A stretch of 64,000 nt of DNA from [Anoxybacillus] calidus (GCF_013760845.1 NZ_JACDUU010000001.1:1-64000); one strand, 5' to 3'; shown: positions 1 through 10,350, counted from the first letter of the stretch. Notes: generated from the letters alone by a model not told the origin. Numbers and translations: made by a program.

Positions 1-16
1 TCCAGAAGAAATTGAA

Positions 17-51
17 CAACCTTTCTCCGGTGGAATATCGGAGAAAGGTTG
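17..51. terminator. Perfect 13-bp hairpin at window edge
   Basis: The arms 17-29 and 39-51 are perfectly complementary (CAACCTTTCTCCG and its reverse complement) around a 9-nt loop. No clean T-run follows directly. It probably belongs to the 3' end of a gene left of the window, as a terminator or RNA-stabilising hairpin. Confidence 0.5.
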
Positions 52-81
52 CATAGACTTTCTTTTATTCTGTCTACTTGA

Positions 82-118
82 CAGGGGTAAGACCATTATG
101 GGTCAGCCCTTTTTTCTT
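82..118 (+). terminator. Rho-independent-like terminator
   Basis: A short GACC/GGTC stem (91-94 and 101-104), extended by GGG/CCC, is followed by a T-rich tract on the plus strand. The orientation suits a plus-strand gene lying left of the window. It abuts the stop of the minus-strand nucleotidyltransferase gene. Confidence 0.5.
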
Positions 119-889
119 TTAGGAAACATTTTGAATACTGTGTATCTCGTTAAGCATATGTGTTGCAAATTCAATTAATTCATCATTACTTATTTCTAGA
201 CGATTAGGAGACATCCCGCTATATTGATTCAAGCATTCGATAAGTAAGTGCTTGTACTTAGAAGGCAATGATGCTATCGCCCATTCTCCTCCTTCTCTCT
301 TAGAAGAGATGGCACCTTCTTTAAGGAAATATAAGACTCGGCATAGATTTAACGTATAATAAACAGGATCTTTGACTATCGCATCTTTGGCATCACTCAC
401 ATCAGAAAGAATAGACTGTATATAATATATTTTCGGTATAGGTTGAAACAGTTCTTTAATTGGCTTCCCATAGAGCACGATGCCTCTATGATAAGTAACA
501 ACGATGTGAGCCGCTAAATCGGGATCTTCCAAGCCGCCGCAAATATAGTTTTCATCTTGGCTATATTTTTCTTTATGAAAAGAAGAGTAGTGCAACTCAA
601 ATGGAGTTGGATAAACAAAATGTTTTAGATAACGTTCTAAAAGAATGCTCATTTCCAAACCGCCGTTATTGGGAAGTTCTTCGTGCAAAGTGAGCAATTT
701 TCTCGCGATGCTTTTTTTCGTTTTGAATGTCAGTTCTTTTTTGGCTATCACTAAAAAGTCAATATCGCTTTTATCAGGATGAAAACATCTCATCGCTAAT
801 GAACTGTGTAAATAAATACCAACTAAATTGTCCACCATCTTTTCTCTAAACAAACGAACGATTTTTTGCAAATAATATTGTATGTCCAT
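119..889 (-). CDS. Aminoglycoside nucleotidyltransferase-like protein (AadA/ANT(9) type)
   Basis: A 256-aa protein with a nucleotidyltransferase fold. Residues about 22-48 carry the GIYLHSSLA stretch followed by KSDIDFLV, which supplies the paired metal-binding aspartates (D-x-D) of the polymerase-beta superfamily. The C-terminal half has GKPIKELFQPIP and a helical segment (LNLCRVLYFLKEG) seen in AadA-type aminoglycoside adenylyltransferases with a DUF4111-like tail. The family transfers AMP to hydroxyls of streptomycin or spectinomycin; whether this one confers resistance cannot be told from sequence. A good ribosome site (AGGAGAAG) precedes the ATG. It is convergent with nothing inside the window and divergent from ruvA. 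A gene of this kind is not typical next to ruvA, so it may be acquired. Confidence 0.75.
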   Translation of the reverse strand: MDIQYYLQKIVRLFREKMVDNLVGIYLHSSLAMRCFHPDKSDIDFLVIAKKELTFKTKKSIARKLLTLHEELPNNGGLEMSILLERYLKHFVYPTPFELHYSSFHKEKYSQDENYICGGLEDPDLAAHIVVTYHRGIVLYGKPIKELFQPIPKIYYIQSILSDVSDAKDAIVKDPVYYTLNLCRVLYFLKEGAISSKREGGEWAIASLPSKYKHLLIECLNQYSGMSPNRLEISNDELIEFATHMLNEIHSIQNVS

Positions 890-923
890 TCAAGTTTCTT
901 CTCCTAACGTTTTAATTGCAACT

Positions 924-929
924 ATTATA
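924..929 (-). promoter_or_regulatory. -10 element for the nucleotidyltransferase gene
   Basis: Read on the minus strand the sequence is TTGCTATAAT, an extended -10 (TGn plus TATAAT), about 35 nt upstream of the start codon. No strong -35 is visible. Confidence 0.5.
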
Positions 930-982
930 GCAAATACCATGTAAAAAATTCATGTAAAGAAGAATATACATTCGCAGTTTTA

Positions 983-1011
983 TTCTTTTCTCGCTGATTA
1001 TGTGATACAAT
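983..1011 (+). promoter_or_regulatory. Likely sigma-A promoter for ruvA
   Basis: TACAAT at 1006-1011 is preceded by TGA, giving an extended -10. A weak -35 (TTCTTT) lies 17 nt upstream at 983-988. The ruvA start is 35 nt downstream of the -10. Confidence 0.5.
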
Positions 1012-1045
1012 GTAAGGCAGTGATGAAAAGGAGAGGAGTACGGTT

Positions 1046-1654
1046 TTGATTGAGTTTATTCGCGGCTATGTTGACTATGTTTGTCCTGAATATATTGTCA
1101 TTGAAAATAACGGAATTGGGTATCAAATTTTGACACCGAATCCGTTTTCTTTTCGGAAAAGTAAAGAGGATGTTGTAACAGTTTATACATATCAATATGT
1201 GCGGGAAGACGTAATCGCTCTTTATGGATTTCATACACGTGAAGAGAGGACGTTGTTTACAAAGCTTCTTCAAGTATCAGGAATTGGCCCAAAAGGCGGG
1301 TTGGCGATTTTAGCTGCTGGAGAGCCGCGACAGCTTGTCGAGGCGATTGAGGAAGAAAATGAAAAGTTTTTATGCAAGTTTCCGGGCGTCGGGAAAAAAA
1401 CAGCAAGGCAAATGATTCTTGATTTAAAAGGAAAACTGCAAGATGTCATTCCAAGTGCATTTCCAGATCTGTTCACTCCGGAAGATGAATATCCTGTTTC
1501 ATCGAACTCCCAAGCGTTGGATGAAGCGATTGAAGCGTTAAAAGTGCTTGGCTATGCCGAGCGGGAAATTCAAAAGGTACTGCCGGCGTTAATGAAGGAA
1601 AACTTGTCAACCGATCAATATATTAAGCTGGCACTGCAAAAATTATTAAAATAG
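1046..1654 (+). CDS. ruvA: Holliday junction branch migration protein RuvA
   Basis: A 202-aa protein. RuvA tetramers bind four-way DNA junctions and load the RuvB motor. The N-terminal OB-fold begins [12 protein letters not shown]. Two helix-hairpin-helix motifs follow at about residues 73-88 (VSGIGPKGG) and 108-124 ([11 protein letters not shown]). The C-terminal three-helix domain (about 155-202) contacts RuvB. The start is TTG, chosen because AAAAGGAGAGGAG lies just upstream and the family N-terminus begins here. It is followed 12 nt later by ruvB, forming the usual ruvAB unit in the start of a ruvA-ruvB-queA-tgt-yajC gene run. Confidence 0.97.
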   Translation: MIEFIRGYVDYVCPEYIVIENNGIGYQILTPNPFSFRKSKEDVVTVYTYQYVREDVIALYGFHTREERTLFTKLLQVSGIGPKGGLAILAAGEPRQLVEAIEEENEKFLCKFPGVGKKTARQMILDLKGKLQDVIPSAFPDLFTPEDEYPVSSNSQALDEAIEALKVLGYAEREIQKVLPALMKENLSTDQYIKLALQKLLK

Positions 1655-1666
1655 GGGAGAAGAAGA

Positions 1667-2668
1667 ATGGAAGAGCGTCTTGTTGCCAGTGACGCAAATA
1701 GCGAGGATATTTCGCTTGAATACAGTCTCCGCCCAAAGTTTTTAAGTGAATATATCGGACAAGATAAAGTAAAAGATAACTTGAAAGTGTTTATTGAAGC
1801 GGCGAAAATGCGTGGGGAGACGCTTGATCACGTGCTTTTATACGGGCCTCCCGGGCTTGGAAAAACGACTTTAGCGGCGATTATTGCCAACGAAATGGGC
1901 GTTCATCTGCGTACGACATCCGGTCCTGCGATCGAGCGTCCGGGAGATTTAGCAGCGATTTTAACGTCGTTAGAGCCTGGAGATGTATTATTTATTGATG
2001 AAATTCATCGACTTCATCGTTCTGTGGAAGAAGTGCTGTATCCGGCGATGGAAGACTATTGTTTAGATATTGTCATCGGTAAAGGACAGACAGCACGCTC
2101 GGTGCGCATTGACCTCCCGCCATTCACGCTAGTCGGTGCGACGACCAGAGCGGGAGCATTATCCGCACCGCTTCGTGACCGCTTTGGTGTTTTAAGCCGT
2201 CTTGAGTATTATTTGCCAGCACAGCTTGCACAAATTGTGAAACGAACGGCGGATATTCTTGATGTAGAAATTGAAGAAGAAGCTGCCTTTGAGATTGCCC
2301 GACGTTCAAGGGGGACACCAAGAATTGCGAACCGGCTTTTGCGACGCGTTCGCGATTTTGCCCAAGTGCGCGGCGATGGTACGATCACGTTTATCTTAGC
2401 GCAGGAAGCGTTACAGTTGCTTCAAGTAGACCGCTTAGGACTAGATCATATCGATCATAAATTGTTAAAAGGAATTATTGAAAAATTTCGTGGCGGCCCT
2501 GTCGGTTTGGATACAATTGCTGCGACGATTGGTGAAGAGGCGCAAACGATTGAAGATGTATATGAACCGTATTTACTGCAAATCGGCTTTTTACAACGTA
2601 CCCCGCGCGGGCGTATGGTCACTAACTTAGTATACGAGCATTTTGGAATGGAGGTGCCCAAATCATGA
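1667..2668 (+). CDS. ruvB: Holliday junction branch migration DNA helicase RuvB
   Basis: A 333-aa AAA+ ATPase that drives branch migration of Holliday junctions with RuvA. Visible motifs are Walker [12 protein letters not shown] (about residues 59-69), Walker B DEIHRL, sensor 1 GATTRAG and the arginine-finger segment LRDRFG. The C-terminal winged-helix DNA-binding domain includes RTPRGRMV near the end. The length is normal for the family. The last 4 nt overlap the start of the next small membrane-protein gene, so the two are probably translationally coupled. Confidence 0.98.
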   Translation: MEERLVASDANSEDISLEYSLRPKFLSEYIGQDKVKDNLKVFIEAAKMRGETLDHVLLYGPPGLGKTTLAAIIANEMGVHLRTTSGPAIERPGDLAAILTSLEPGDVLFIDEIHRLHRSVEEVLYPAMEDYCLDIVIGKGQTARSVRIDLPPFTLVGATTRAGALSAPLRDRFGVLSRLEYYLPAQLAQIVKRTADILDVEIEEEAAFEIARRSRGTPRIANRLLRRVRDFAQVRGDGTITFILAQEALQLLQVDRLGLDHIDHKLLKGIIEKFRGGPVGLDTIAATIGEEAQTIEDVYEPYLLQIGFLQRTPRGRMVTNLVYEHFGMEVPKS

Positions 2669-2871
2669 ACAGCCTTCCAAAAACGATTATGATGATTGGA
2701 GTTGTCCTTATTATTTTGGGATTTCTGATGCAATTTATGAAACTTGGCCGACTTCCTGGAGATGTTGTCATTAAAAAAGGGAACACGACCTTTTATTTTC
2801 CGATTGTTACTTCAATTTTGTTAAGCGTTGTTTTATCATTCATTTTTTACGTTCTTGGCCGATTCCGCTAA
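2665..2871 (+). CDS. Small DUF2905-type membrane protein
   Basis: A 68-aa protein with two predicted membrane helices (about residues 6-25 and 44-64) separated by a short charged loop containing KLGRLPGDV. This signature and its place between ruvB and queA match the DUF2905 family, which has no established function. The ATG overlaps the ruvB stop by 4 nt and has its own ribosome site (GGAGGTG, 8-nt spacing), so it should be translated as part of the operon. Any link to Holliday junction processing is only inferred from position. Confidence 0.85.
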   Translation: MNSLPKTIMMIGVVLIILGFLMQFMKLGRLPGDVVIKKGNTTFYFPIVTSILLSVVLSFIFYVLGRFR

Positions 2872-2898
2872 TTCAACAATAGAAACGGGTGAAAAGAT

Positions 2899-3927
2899 AT
2901 GAAAGTAGATTTATTTGATTTTTATTTGCCTGAGGAATTAATCGCGCAAACACCGCTTCCAGACAGGGAAGCATCCAGGCTGATGGTACTTGATAAAAAA
3001 ACCGGAAAAACGAAGCATGAAACGTTTCGCGCGATTTTATCGTACTTAAAAGAAGGAGATTGTCTCGTTTTAAACGATACACGCGTATTACCAGCACGTC
3101 TTTATGGAGAAAAAGAAGATACAGGAGCAAAAATCGAGGTGCTTCTTTTAAAACAAATGGAAGGAGATCGGTGGGAGACGCTGGTAAAACCAGCAAAGCG
3201 TGTAAAGGCAGGGACAACGATTTCTTTCGGGGATGGAAGACTGAAAGCGACGTGTATCGATACATTAGAGCACGGCGGACGAATTTTAGAATTTGCTTAC
3301 GATGGGGTTTTTTATGAGGTATTAGAGTCACTTGGGGAAATGCCGCTTCCTCCTTACATAAAAGAACAATTAGATGACCGTGAACGATATCAAACCGTAT
3401 TTGCCCGCGAGCGCGGTTCGGCGGCGGCGCCGACTGCCGGCCTGCATTTTACCGAACAGCTGCTTGATGACATTCGGGCGAAAGGTGTACATATCGCTTT
3501 TATTACGCTTCATGTTGGTCTTGGAACGTTTCGTCCAGTCAGCGTGGAAAATGTGGAAGAGCATGATATGCATGCGGAGTTTTATCAAATGACGGAAGGA
3601 ACGGCACGGCTTTTAAATGAGGTCAAGCAAAAAGGTGGTCGGATTGTTGCTGTTGGTACAACTTCAACGCGGACTTTAGAAACCATTGCTTCAAAACATA
3701 ACGGCACATTTGTTGCTGAAAGTGGATGGACGGATATTTTTATTTATCCGGGCTATGAGTTTAAAGCGATTGATGGCATGGTGACGAATTTTCACCTTCC
3801 GAAGTCCACATTAATCATGCTTGTCAGCGCGCTGGCCGGGCGGGAAAATGTGCTGCGTGCTTACGAAGAAGCGGTGAAAGAGAGATATCGTTTCTTTAGC
3901 TTTGGTGATGCCATGTTGATTATTTAA
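2899..3927 (+). CDS. queA: tRNA preQ1(34) S-adenosylmethionine ribosyltransferase-isomerase QueA
   Basis: A 342-aa enzyme that moves the ribosyl group of S-adenosylmethionine onto preQ1 at the wobble position of tRNA, making epoxyqueuosine. The N-terminus ([14 protein letters not shown]) and the internal segments [17 protein letters not shown] and [10 protein letters not shown] are typical of QueA, and the length is full. It lies between the DUF2905 gene and tgt, the enzyme of the preceding step, so the pathway genes are adjacent. The ribosome site is GGGTGAAAAG before the ATG. Confidence 0.97.
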   Translation: MKVDLFDFYLPEELIAQTPLPDREASRLMVLDKKTGKTKHETFRAILSYLKEGDCLVLNDTRVLPARLYGEKEDTGAKIEVLLLKQMEGDRWETLVKPAKRVKAGTTISFGDGRLKATCIDTLEHGGRILEFAYDGVFYEVLESLGEMPLPPYIKEQLDDRERYQTVFARERGSAAAPTAGLHFTEQLLDDIRAKGVHIAFITLHVGLGTFRPVSVENVEEHDMHAEFYQMTEGTARLLNEVKQKGGRIVAVGTTSTRTLETIASKHNGTFVAESGWTDIFIYPGYEFKAIDGMVTNFHLPKSTLIMLVSALAGRENVLRAYEEAVKERYRFFSFGDAMLII

Positions 3928-3939
3928 GAGGATCGATAG

Positions 3940-5094
<1,155 letters not shown>

Positions 5095-5121
5095 AGATTT
5101 GCTTTGAAAGGGGGGAAATAA

Positions 5122-5385
5122 ATGCAAACATTAATGAATATTCTACCACTTCTTTTATTCTTTGCGATTTTCTATTTCTTGTTGATTCGTCCACAGCAAA
5201 AACGCCAGCGTGCGATTCAACAAATGCAAGCGAACTTGAAAAAAGGCGACAAAATCATTACAATTGGCGGCTTGCATGGCATTATCGATTCTGTTGATGA
5301 AGACAAAGTTGTCATTCGCGCTGGTGATGGTTCTCGTCTTACATATGAACGTTCAGCAGTGCGTGAAGTAGTTACTGATAAATAA
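5122..5385 (+). CDS. yajC: Preprotein translocase subunit YajC
   Basis: An 87-aa single-pass membrane protein. The N-terminal hydrophobic helix (about residues 5-22) is followed by the conserved IRPQQKRQR stretch and the cytoplasmic GDKIITIGGLHG motif. YajC associates with SecDF in the Sec accessory complex, and secDF lies 2.7 kb downstream. A strong ribosome site (AAAGGGGGG) precedes the ATG. It ends the ruvA-yajC gene run and is followed at once by a bidirectional terminator. Confidence 0.95.
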   Translation: MQTLMNILPLLLFFAIFYFLLIRPQQKRQRAIQQMQANLKKGDKIITIGGLHGIIDSVDEDKVVIRAGDGSRLTYERSAVREVVTDK

Positions 5386-5388
5386 AAA

Positions 5389-5429
5389 AAAGAGGTGGCT
5401 TCTCCAAAAAGAAGGCCGCCTCTTTTTTT
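5389..5429. terminator. Bidirectional terminator between yajC and yrzE
   Basis: An AGAGGTGGC...GCCGCCTCT hairpin is flanked by an A-run on the left and a T-run on the right, so it can end both the plus-strand yajC and the minus-strand yrzE transcripts. Confidence 0.85.
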
Positions 5430-5431
5430 AA

Positions 5432-5809
5432 TCACAAATTTCTTGAAGCGCTTATATTCACGCCAATGACTCCGCCGCACATGGCTGCAATAAGAAATGC
5501 TAGATGGTATAGCCATTGCTGGGCGGTGAATAGCTTATCAACCCCTAAAAACTGAAACAAAAAGATGAGAAGGGTAAATAAGATGCTTGTAAATCCGCCA
5601 ACTAACCAGCCTTTTTCTTTCCCTTTTCCCCCTGCGACAAATCCGCCGACAAAGAAAGAAATGAGCGAACAAGTAAAAGCGACCCATGCAAATGTAGCCT
5701 CAGAAGCATTTGTAAACTTTAAGATGAGCGACAGCACGAAGCTGACAATGAGGGCTAATACAAAAATGGTCGCCACTCCGTATAAAACCGCTTTTCCTAA
5801 TCTAACCAT
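5432..5809 (-). CDS. YrzE-like TIGR04086 family membrane protein
   Basis: About 125 aa with four predicted membrane helices and little else; the short loop VAGGKGKEKGW is glycine- and lysine-rich. It resembles TIGR04086 proteins such as B. subtilis YrzE, which also lies between yajC and spoVB; the function is unknown. I chose the internal ATG at 5809 (MVRLGKAV) because AAAGGGGG lies 7 nt upstream. A start six codons earlier at 5827 is open but has no ribosome site. Confidence 0.8.
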   Translation of the reverse strand: MVRLGKAVLYGVATIFVLALIVSFVLSLILKFTNASEATFAWVAFTCSLISFFVGGFVAGGKGKEKGWLVGGFTSILFTLLIFLFQFLGVDKLFTAQQWLYHLAFLIAAMCGGVIGVNISASRNL

Positions 5810-5927
5810 ACCCGTTCCCCCTTTCATGCAAAGCTGTCTTTATGAAAAACATATTCTTATTTGGACACGTTTAGAAGCAAAAGTTTGTTACTTTTCATCG
5901 GAGTGAACGGGATAAAGTGAAATTTGA

Positions 5928-6027
5928 GGTTGTCTCATAAGTGTCTGATCTCACGCGTAGCTCATTTATCCAATGTGGATGTCCTATATATTTTGTTGTG
6001 GGGTCTGACACTTTTTGGGACAGCCTC
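5928..6027. repeat. Palindromic intergenic element, copy 1
   Basis: The outer ends form an imperfect inverted repeat: the left end reads GAGGTTGTCTCATAAGTGTC then TGATC, and the right end read in reverse is GAGGCTGTCCCAAAAAGTGT then CAGACC. The interior of about 45 nt is AT-rich and non-coding. It lies directly after the spoVB stop codon. A related element with the same AAGTGTCTGAYCTCACKCGT core is at 55709-55818. This may be a small non-autonomous mobile repeat or a large terminator hairpin. Confidence 0.7.
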
Positions 6028-6029
6028 TC

Positions 6030-7592
6030 TTACGAACGATTAGAACGGGATAAAAATGGTCCAATCATTGGAATGCGCGCTACTTCTTCTTTTTTAATGA
6101 GATTTAACAGTAATAATAAGAATAGATAGACAATCGTTGTGATCATGATAGCGAAAAGCGTTCTTATGTTTAGCGAAGCGGATGTCAGCCCATGTTTAAA
6201 CATAAAATCTCCGATCATTCCACATATCCCCATGCTCATAAATGTTTTTACGTATTCCCTTATATACAATGAAAAGGAAATGACTTTCACGATTGTGGCA
6301 AAATGAAGTATTGTCACAAGAACGATCCCTGCCATAATTGCCAGAGCTGCTCCCATAATTCCAAGGCTCGGTCTTGTTGCCAACACAAAAATAAAAATCG
6401 TTTTTACAACAGCGCCAATTAAGCTATTCATCATTGCTGCTTTTGCCAAGTCAAGACCTTGCAGCACAGCTTGAAGAGGACCTTGAAAGTAGTAAAAGAT
6501 GAAAAATGGAGCCATCACTTTAACAAAAATGGCAGCATTGCTTGAGCCGTACATTAATTGCATCATCGGCTCGGCAAAGACGTATAGCAAAACGACAGCC
6601 AGCCCCCCTGTTACAAGCGACAGTCTCATCGCTTGTTGAAGGCGGTGCTCAATCAGCAATGTTTGTTTGTTGGCAGCGGCTTCGCTAATCGCTGGAACAA
6701 GCGAAGTAGATAACGAATAAGTGATAAACGATGGCAGCATTAATAGCGGCAAGGCATATCCAGTCAATTCTCCATACTGTTTTGTTGCTAAAGCGGTAGT
6801 GACTCCGGCGATCGCTAAACTTTGCGCGACAACAATCGGCTCAAAAAACCAGGCAAGAGAACCAATTAAGCGGCTGCCGGTCGTAGGGAGCGCAATCCGC
6901 ATTAAATCAAGAAACGTATCCTTTCCAGCTTTCACGCTTTTAAAAAATTGTTTTCTTACCTTAATGTGTTTTTTCAACCGAAACATAAATAATAAATAAA
7001 TGAGTGAAACAAGTTCTCCGATAACAGAGGAAAACATCGCTCCCGCTGCTGCATATTCGATTCCGTACGGCAATAACGCTTTTGTAAAAACAGCAATTAA
7101 ACTAATTCGGACAATTTGCTCAATAAGCTGGGAATAGGCGTATGGTTTCATTTGCTGTTTTCCTTGGAAATATCCTCGTAGTACAGAGGAGACAGCGACG
7201 ATTGGAACAACTGGCGAAATGGCGAGAAGCGGATAGTATGTGCGTGAATCGGTAAATAACGTCTCTGACAAGACAGGAGCTAATAAAATCATGGCTGGAA
7301 AAAAGAAAATGCTTAATGTTCCTGTAACTGCCAAAGAAACGACAAGAATTTTTTTTACTTTTTTTTGATCTCCGACCGCTTCCGCCTCGGCAACAAGCTT
7401 TGAAATGGCAATTGGCAGCCCGATTTGCGTAATGGTAATGACTAAAACGAGTGTCGGAACAGCCATCATGTATAAGCCAACACCTTCTCCCCCAATCATG
7501 CGGGCAACAACAATTCGATTAATAAAGCCGAGAACTCTTGTGATAAGACCTGCGACAATAAGAATAAGCGTCCCTTTTAAAAATTTGGACAT
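6030..7592 (-). CDS. spoVB: Stage V sporulation protein B (SpoVB), MVF/MATE-type flippase
   Basis: A 520-aa polytopic protein with about 14 predicted membrane helices, beginning MSKFLKGTLILIVAGLITR. The sequence fits the polysaccharide-biosynthesis/MurJ-like exporter superfamily. Position next to yrzE, comN and secDF identifies it as SpoVB, which in B. subtilis is needed for spore cortex peptidoglycan synthesis and probably flips lipid-linked precursors. It is transcribed against comN and secDF. A sigma-E-type promoter would be expected, but I could not identify one with confidence. Confidence 0.9.
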   Translation of the reverse strand: MSKFLKGTLILIVAGLITRVLGFINRIVVARMIGGEGVGLYMMAVPTLVLVITITQIGLPIAISKLVAEAEAVGDQKKVKKILVVSLAVTGTLSIFFFPAMILLAPVLSETLFTDSRTYYPLLAISPVVPIVAVSSVLRGYFQGKQQMKPYAYSQLIEQIVRISLIAVFTKALLPYGIEYAAAGAMFSSVIGELVSLIYLLFMFRLKKHIKVRKQFFKSVKAGKDTFLDLMRIALPTTGSRLIGSLAWFFEPIVVAQSLAIAGVTTALATKQYGELTGYALPLLMLPSFITYSLSTSLVPAISEAAANKQTLLIEHRLQQAMRLSLVTGGLAVVLLYVFAEPMMQLMYGSSNAAIFVKVMAPFFIFYYFQGPLQAVLQGLDLAKAAMMNSLIGAVVKTIFIFVLATRPSLGIMGAALAIMAGIVLVTILHFATIVKVISFSLYIREYVKTFMSMGICGMIGDFMFKHGLTSASLNIRTLFAIMITTIVYLFLLLLLNLIKKEEVARIPMIGPFLSRSNRS

Positions 7593-7699
7593 ACCGATTC
7601 CCTACCTTCTCAAACCAGGTGATATTTTATACAATTAACTATATGCGGCTAGTATGAACAAGCATGACAAGTATTGTGGGGATGGAGGAAAAATAGAAA

Positions 7700-7993
7700 A
7701 TGGAAAAGGAGCAAATGAAAGCGCTGCGCGAACAAGTAATGCCTGCTTTAATATGTAAAAAAGAGGAATTTCAATTGCTTGGTTATGAACAAGTCACGAT
7801 TGACGAGATATGGGATTGTTTATTTTATAAAAAATGGAAAAAACTAAAAGAGGAAAAAAAGTTGTTCGAAATCGTCAATGATATTCTTACACTCAGCGTA
7901 AGCGAGTATATGACATATATGACTGTGCAAGCTCATCAAGAAACAAATTGGTTTGCTGAAGATAATCTTGAAGCGTTGGAAGAATTATTTTGA
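7700..7993 (+). CDS. comN: Post-transcriptional regulator ComN
   Basis: A 97-aa soluble protein, rich in charged residues, with the family features LGYEQVTIDEIWDCLF and an acidic C-terminus. Length and location between spoVB and secDF match B. subtilis ComN (YrzD), which acts post-transcriptionally on comE mRNA and localises with DivIVA. GGAGG lies upstream of the ATG with rather long spacing (about 12 nt). A hairpin separates it from secDF. Confidence 0.85.
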   Translation: MEKEQMKALREQVMPALICKKEEFQLLGYEQVTIDEIWDCLFYKKWKKLKEEKKLFEIVNDILTLSVSEYMTYMTVQAHQETNWFAEDNLEALEELF

Positions 7994-8048
7994 TTTTTGA
8001 ACATAAATTGACAGGAGTGGTGAACTGTTTCATAATGAGGTTGTTGGC

Positions 8049-8081
8049 AGAATTCTGGTTGTGTCAGCCAGATTCTTTTAT
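8049..8081 (+). terminator. Hairpin between comN and secDF
   Basis: AGAATTCTGG pairs with CCAGATTCT with one bulge and is followed by TTTTATTATAT. It is a moderate intrinsic terminator that also sits just ahead of the secDF ribosome site. Confidence 0.6.
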
Positions 8082-8103
8082 TATATAAGGAGGATTTTTG
8101 CTA

Positions 8104-10350
8104 ATGGTTAAACGAAGTCGCATCATTGCCTTTTTCTTGCTGCTGTTGCTTTTGGGCGGCACGATGGGGACGACGATTCAAGGCATTCTCAACAACATTA
8201 AGCTCGGTTTGGACCTTCAAGGCGGTTTTGAAATTTTATATGAAGTAAAACCGACGAAAAAAGGAGAGAAAATTGATAGAGAAATTCTCGTTAGTACAGT
8301 TGAGGCTTTAAATAAACGCGTCAATGTGCTCGGGGTGAGCGAACCGAATATTCAAATTGAAGGAAAAGACCGCATTCGTGTACAGCTTGCCGGGGTAAAA
8401 GATCAAAACAAGGCGCGTGAAATTCTAGCGACCCAGGCAAAATTAACGTTCCGCGATGTGAATGACAATGTGTTAATGGATGGAAGCGACCTAGTAGAAG
8501 GTGGCGCAAAGCAAACGTTCGATGAAAACGGTAAGCCAAGTGTCGCAATTAAATTGAAGGATGCGGATAAATTTAAACAAGTGACGGAAAAGGTCTCCAA
8601 AATGGGACCGCCGAATAACTTATTAGTCATCTGGCTTGATTTTAAAGAAGGAGTAGATTCGTACCAAAAAGAGGCTGGGAAAGCGAAGCCAAAATTTATT
8701 TCTGCTGCGGCCGTCAATCAAGTGTTTGATCAAACAGATGTGTCGATTGTCGGCAATTTCACCGTTGAAGAAGCGAAAGAATTAGCAAATTTATTAAATG
8801 CAGGGGCATTGCCGGTTGAATTAAAAGAAATTTATTCGACGTCTATCGGTGCGCAGTTTGGCGAAAATGCGCTTCAAAAAACAGTCTTTGCAGGGATTAT
8901 CGGAATTGCTGCTATTTTCTTATTTATGATTTTCTTCTATCGTTTACCAGGCATCGTCGCAGTCATTACATTATCCGTTTATATTTATCTTACTTTGCTC
9001 ACTTTTGATTGGATGAACGGGGTTTTGACATTGCCGGGAATTGCTGCCCTTATTTTAGGGGTCGGGATGGCTGTCGATGCGAACATTATTACATATGAGC
9101 GAATCAAAGAAGAAATCAAACTTGGCAAATCGATTATGTCAGCCTATCGTACAGGGAATAAAGGTTCATTTGCGACCATTTTTGACGCAAATATTACGAC
9201 GCTTATTGCAGGGGTTGTTTTATTCATCTATGGGACAAGTTCTGTCAAAGGTTTTGCAACGACGCTCATTATTAGCATTTTAGTGAGCTTTATTACCAAC
9301 GTTTACGGGACGCGTTTATTGCTCGGATTGTTAGTGCAAAGCCGCGCTTTTAATAAAAAGCCAGGATATTTTGGTGTAAAGGAAACGGAAATTTTAAATA
9401 TTGCTGAAACGAATGAACATACTGAGGTACCGACAAAGTTTGACCGCCTTGATTTTATGAAACCTAGTAAAAAGTTTTTTACTCTTTCTATTGCGCTAAC
9501 TCTTGCTGGTATTATTATGCTTTTAACAATGAAATTAAACCTTGGTATTGACTTTACGAGTGGTACACGCGTCGAAGTGATGAGTCACTCTCCATTAAAA
9601 GTTCAACAATTGGAAGACGAGTTTAAAAAGCTCAACTTACAACCGAAAGATATCGTATTATCAGGTAACAATCAAGAAGTCGGAGTTGCCCGTTTTATTG
9701 GCGTTCTCAGCAAAAAAGAAATTTCTGAGTTAAAGAGCCATTTTAAACAAGAATATGGTTTTGAGCCGAACGTGAGCACTGTTTCTCCGACGGTTGGAAA
9801 AGAATTGGCGAGAAATGCGCTTATTGCTGTGTTAATTTCGTCACTTGGCATCATTATTTATGTGACGATTCGTTTTGAAATGTATATGGCGTTGGCCGCT
9901 ATTGTCGCCTTGTTGCACGATGCCTTTATCATTATTACATTTTTCAGTTTAACGCGTTTAGAAGTCGATTTAACGTTTATTGCGGCCGTGTTAACGATCG
10001 TCGGTTACTCGGTTAATGATACGATCGTGACATTTGACCGCATTCGCGATCTCATGAAAAAACGGAAAGTAAAAACGGTTGATGATTTAAAATACATCGT
10101 GAATAGAGCGATACAACAAACGCTTACTCGCTCAGTGAATACGGTATTAATGGTTATTTTCACGGTAATGGCCTTGCTTATTTTTGGTAGCGAAGCCATT
10201 CGCAACTTCTCACTAGCGTTATTAGTCGGATTAATGTTCGGCGTCTACTCTTCTTTATTTATCGCTGCTCAATTATGGGTCGTTTGGAAAGGAAAACAAT
10301 TAAAAAAAGGAAAAAAACAAACAGAGAGCGATTTAGAGCCGCAAGTGTAA
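8104..10350 (+). CDS. secDF: Fused protein translocase SecDF
   Basis: About 748 aa. SecD-like residues (1 to about 430) are fused to a SecF-like half (about 445-740), as in B. subtilis. Twelve membrane helices are expected. Visible SecD motifs include LGLDLQGGFE near residue 40 and GVGMAVDANIITYERI; the SecF half has the parallel LNLGIDFTSGTRVEV and GYSVNDTIVTFDRIRD. The complex uses the proton gradient to help late steps of Sec export with YajC. I chose ATG 8104 because AAGGAGG ends 10 nt upstream; the TTG at 8098 is only 4 nt from it. The stop is followed directly by structured repeats. Confidence 0.96.
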   Translation: MVKRSRIIAFFLLLLLLGGTMGTTIQGILNNIKLGLDLQGGFEILYEVKPTKKGEKIDREILVSTVEALNKRVNVLGVSEPNIQIEGKDRIRVQLAGVKDQNKAREILATQAKLTFRDVNDNVLMDGSDLVEGGAKQTFDENGKPSVAIKLKDADKFKQVTEKVSKMGPPNNLLVIWLDFKEGVDSYQKEAGKAKPKFISAAAVNQVFDQTDVSIVGNFTVEEAKELANLLNAGALPVELKEIYSTSIGAQFGENALQKTVFAGIIGIAAIFLFMIFFYRLPGIVAVITLSVYIYLTLLTFDWMNGVLTLPGIAALILGVGMAVDANIITYERIKEEIKLGKSIMSAYRTGNKGSFATIFDANITTLIAGVVLFIYGTSSVKGFATTLIISILVSFITNVYGTRLLLGLLVQSRAFNKKPGYFGVKETEILNIAETNEHTEVPTKFDRLDFMKPSKKFFTLSIALTLAGIIMLLTMKLNLGIDFTSGTRVEVMSHSPLKVQQLEDEFKKLNLQPKDIVLSGNNQEVGVARFIGVLSKKEISELKSHFKQEYGFEPNVSTVSPTVGKELARNALIAVLISSLGIIIYVTIRFEMYMALAAIVALLHDAFIIITFFSLTRLEVDLTFIAAVLTIVGYSVNDTIVTFDRIRDLMKKRKVKTVDDLKYIVNRAIQQTLTRSVNTVLMVIFTVMALLIFGSEAIRNFSLALLVGLMFGVYSSLFIAAQLWVVWKGKQLKKGKKQTESDLEPQV

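Noticed and set aside
2873-3331. 152-codon minus-strand frame inside queA
   Set aside because: Antisense shadow; queA is complete with proper start and motifs.
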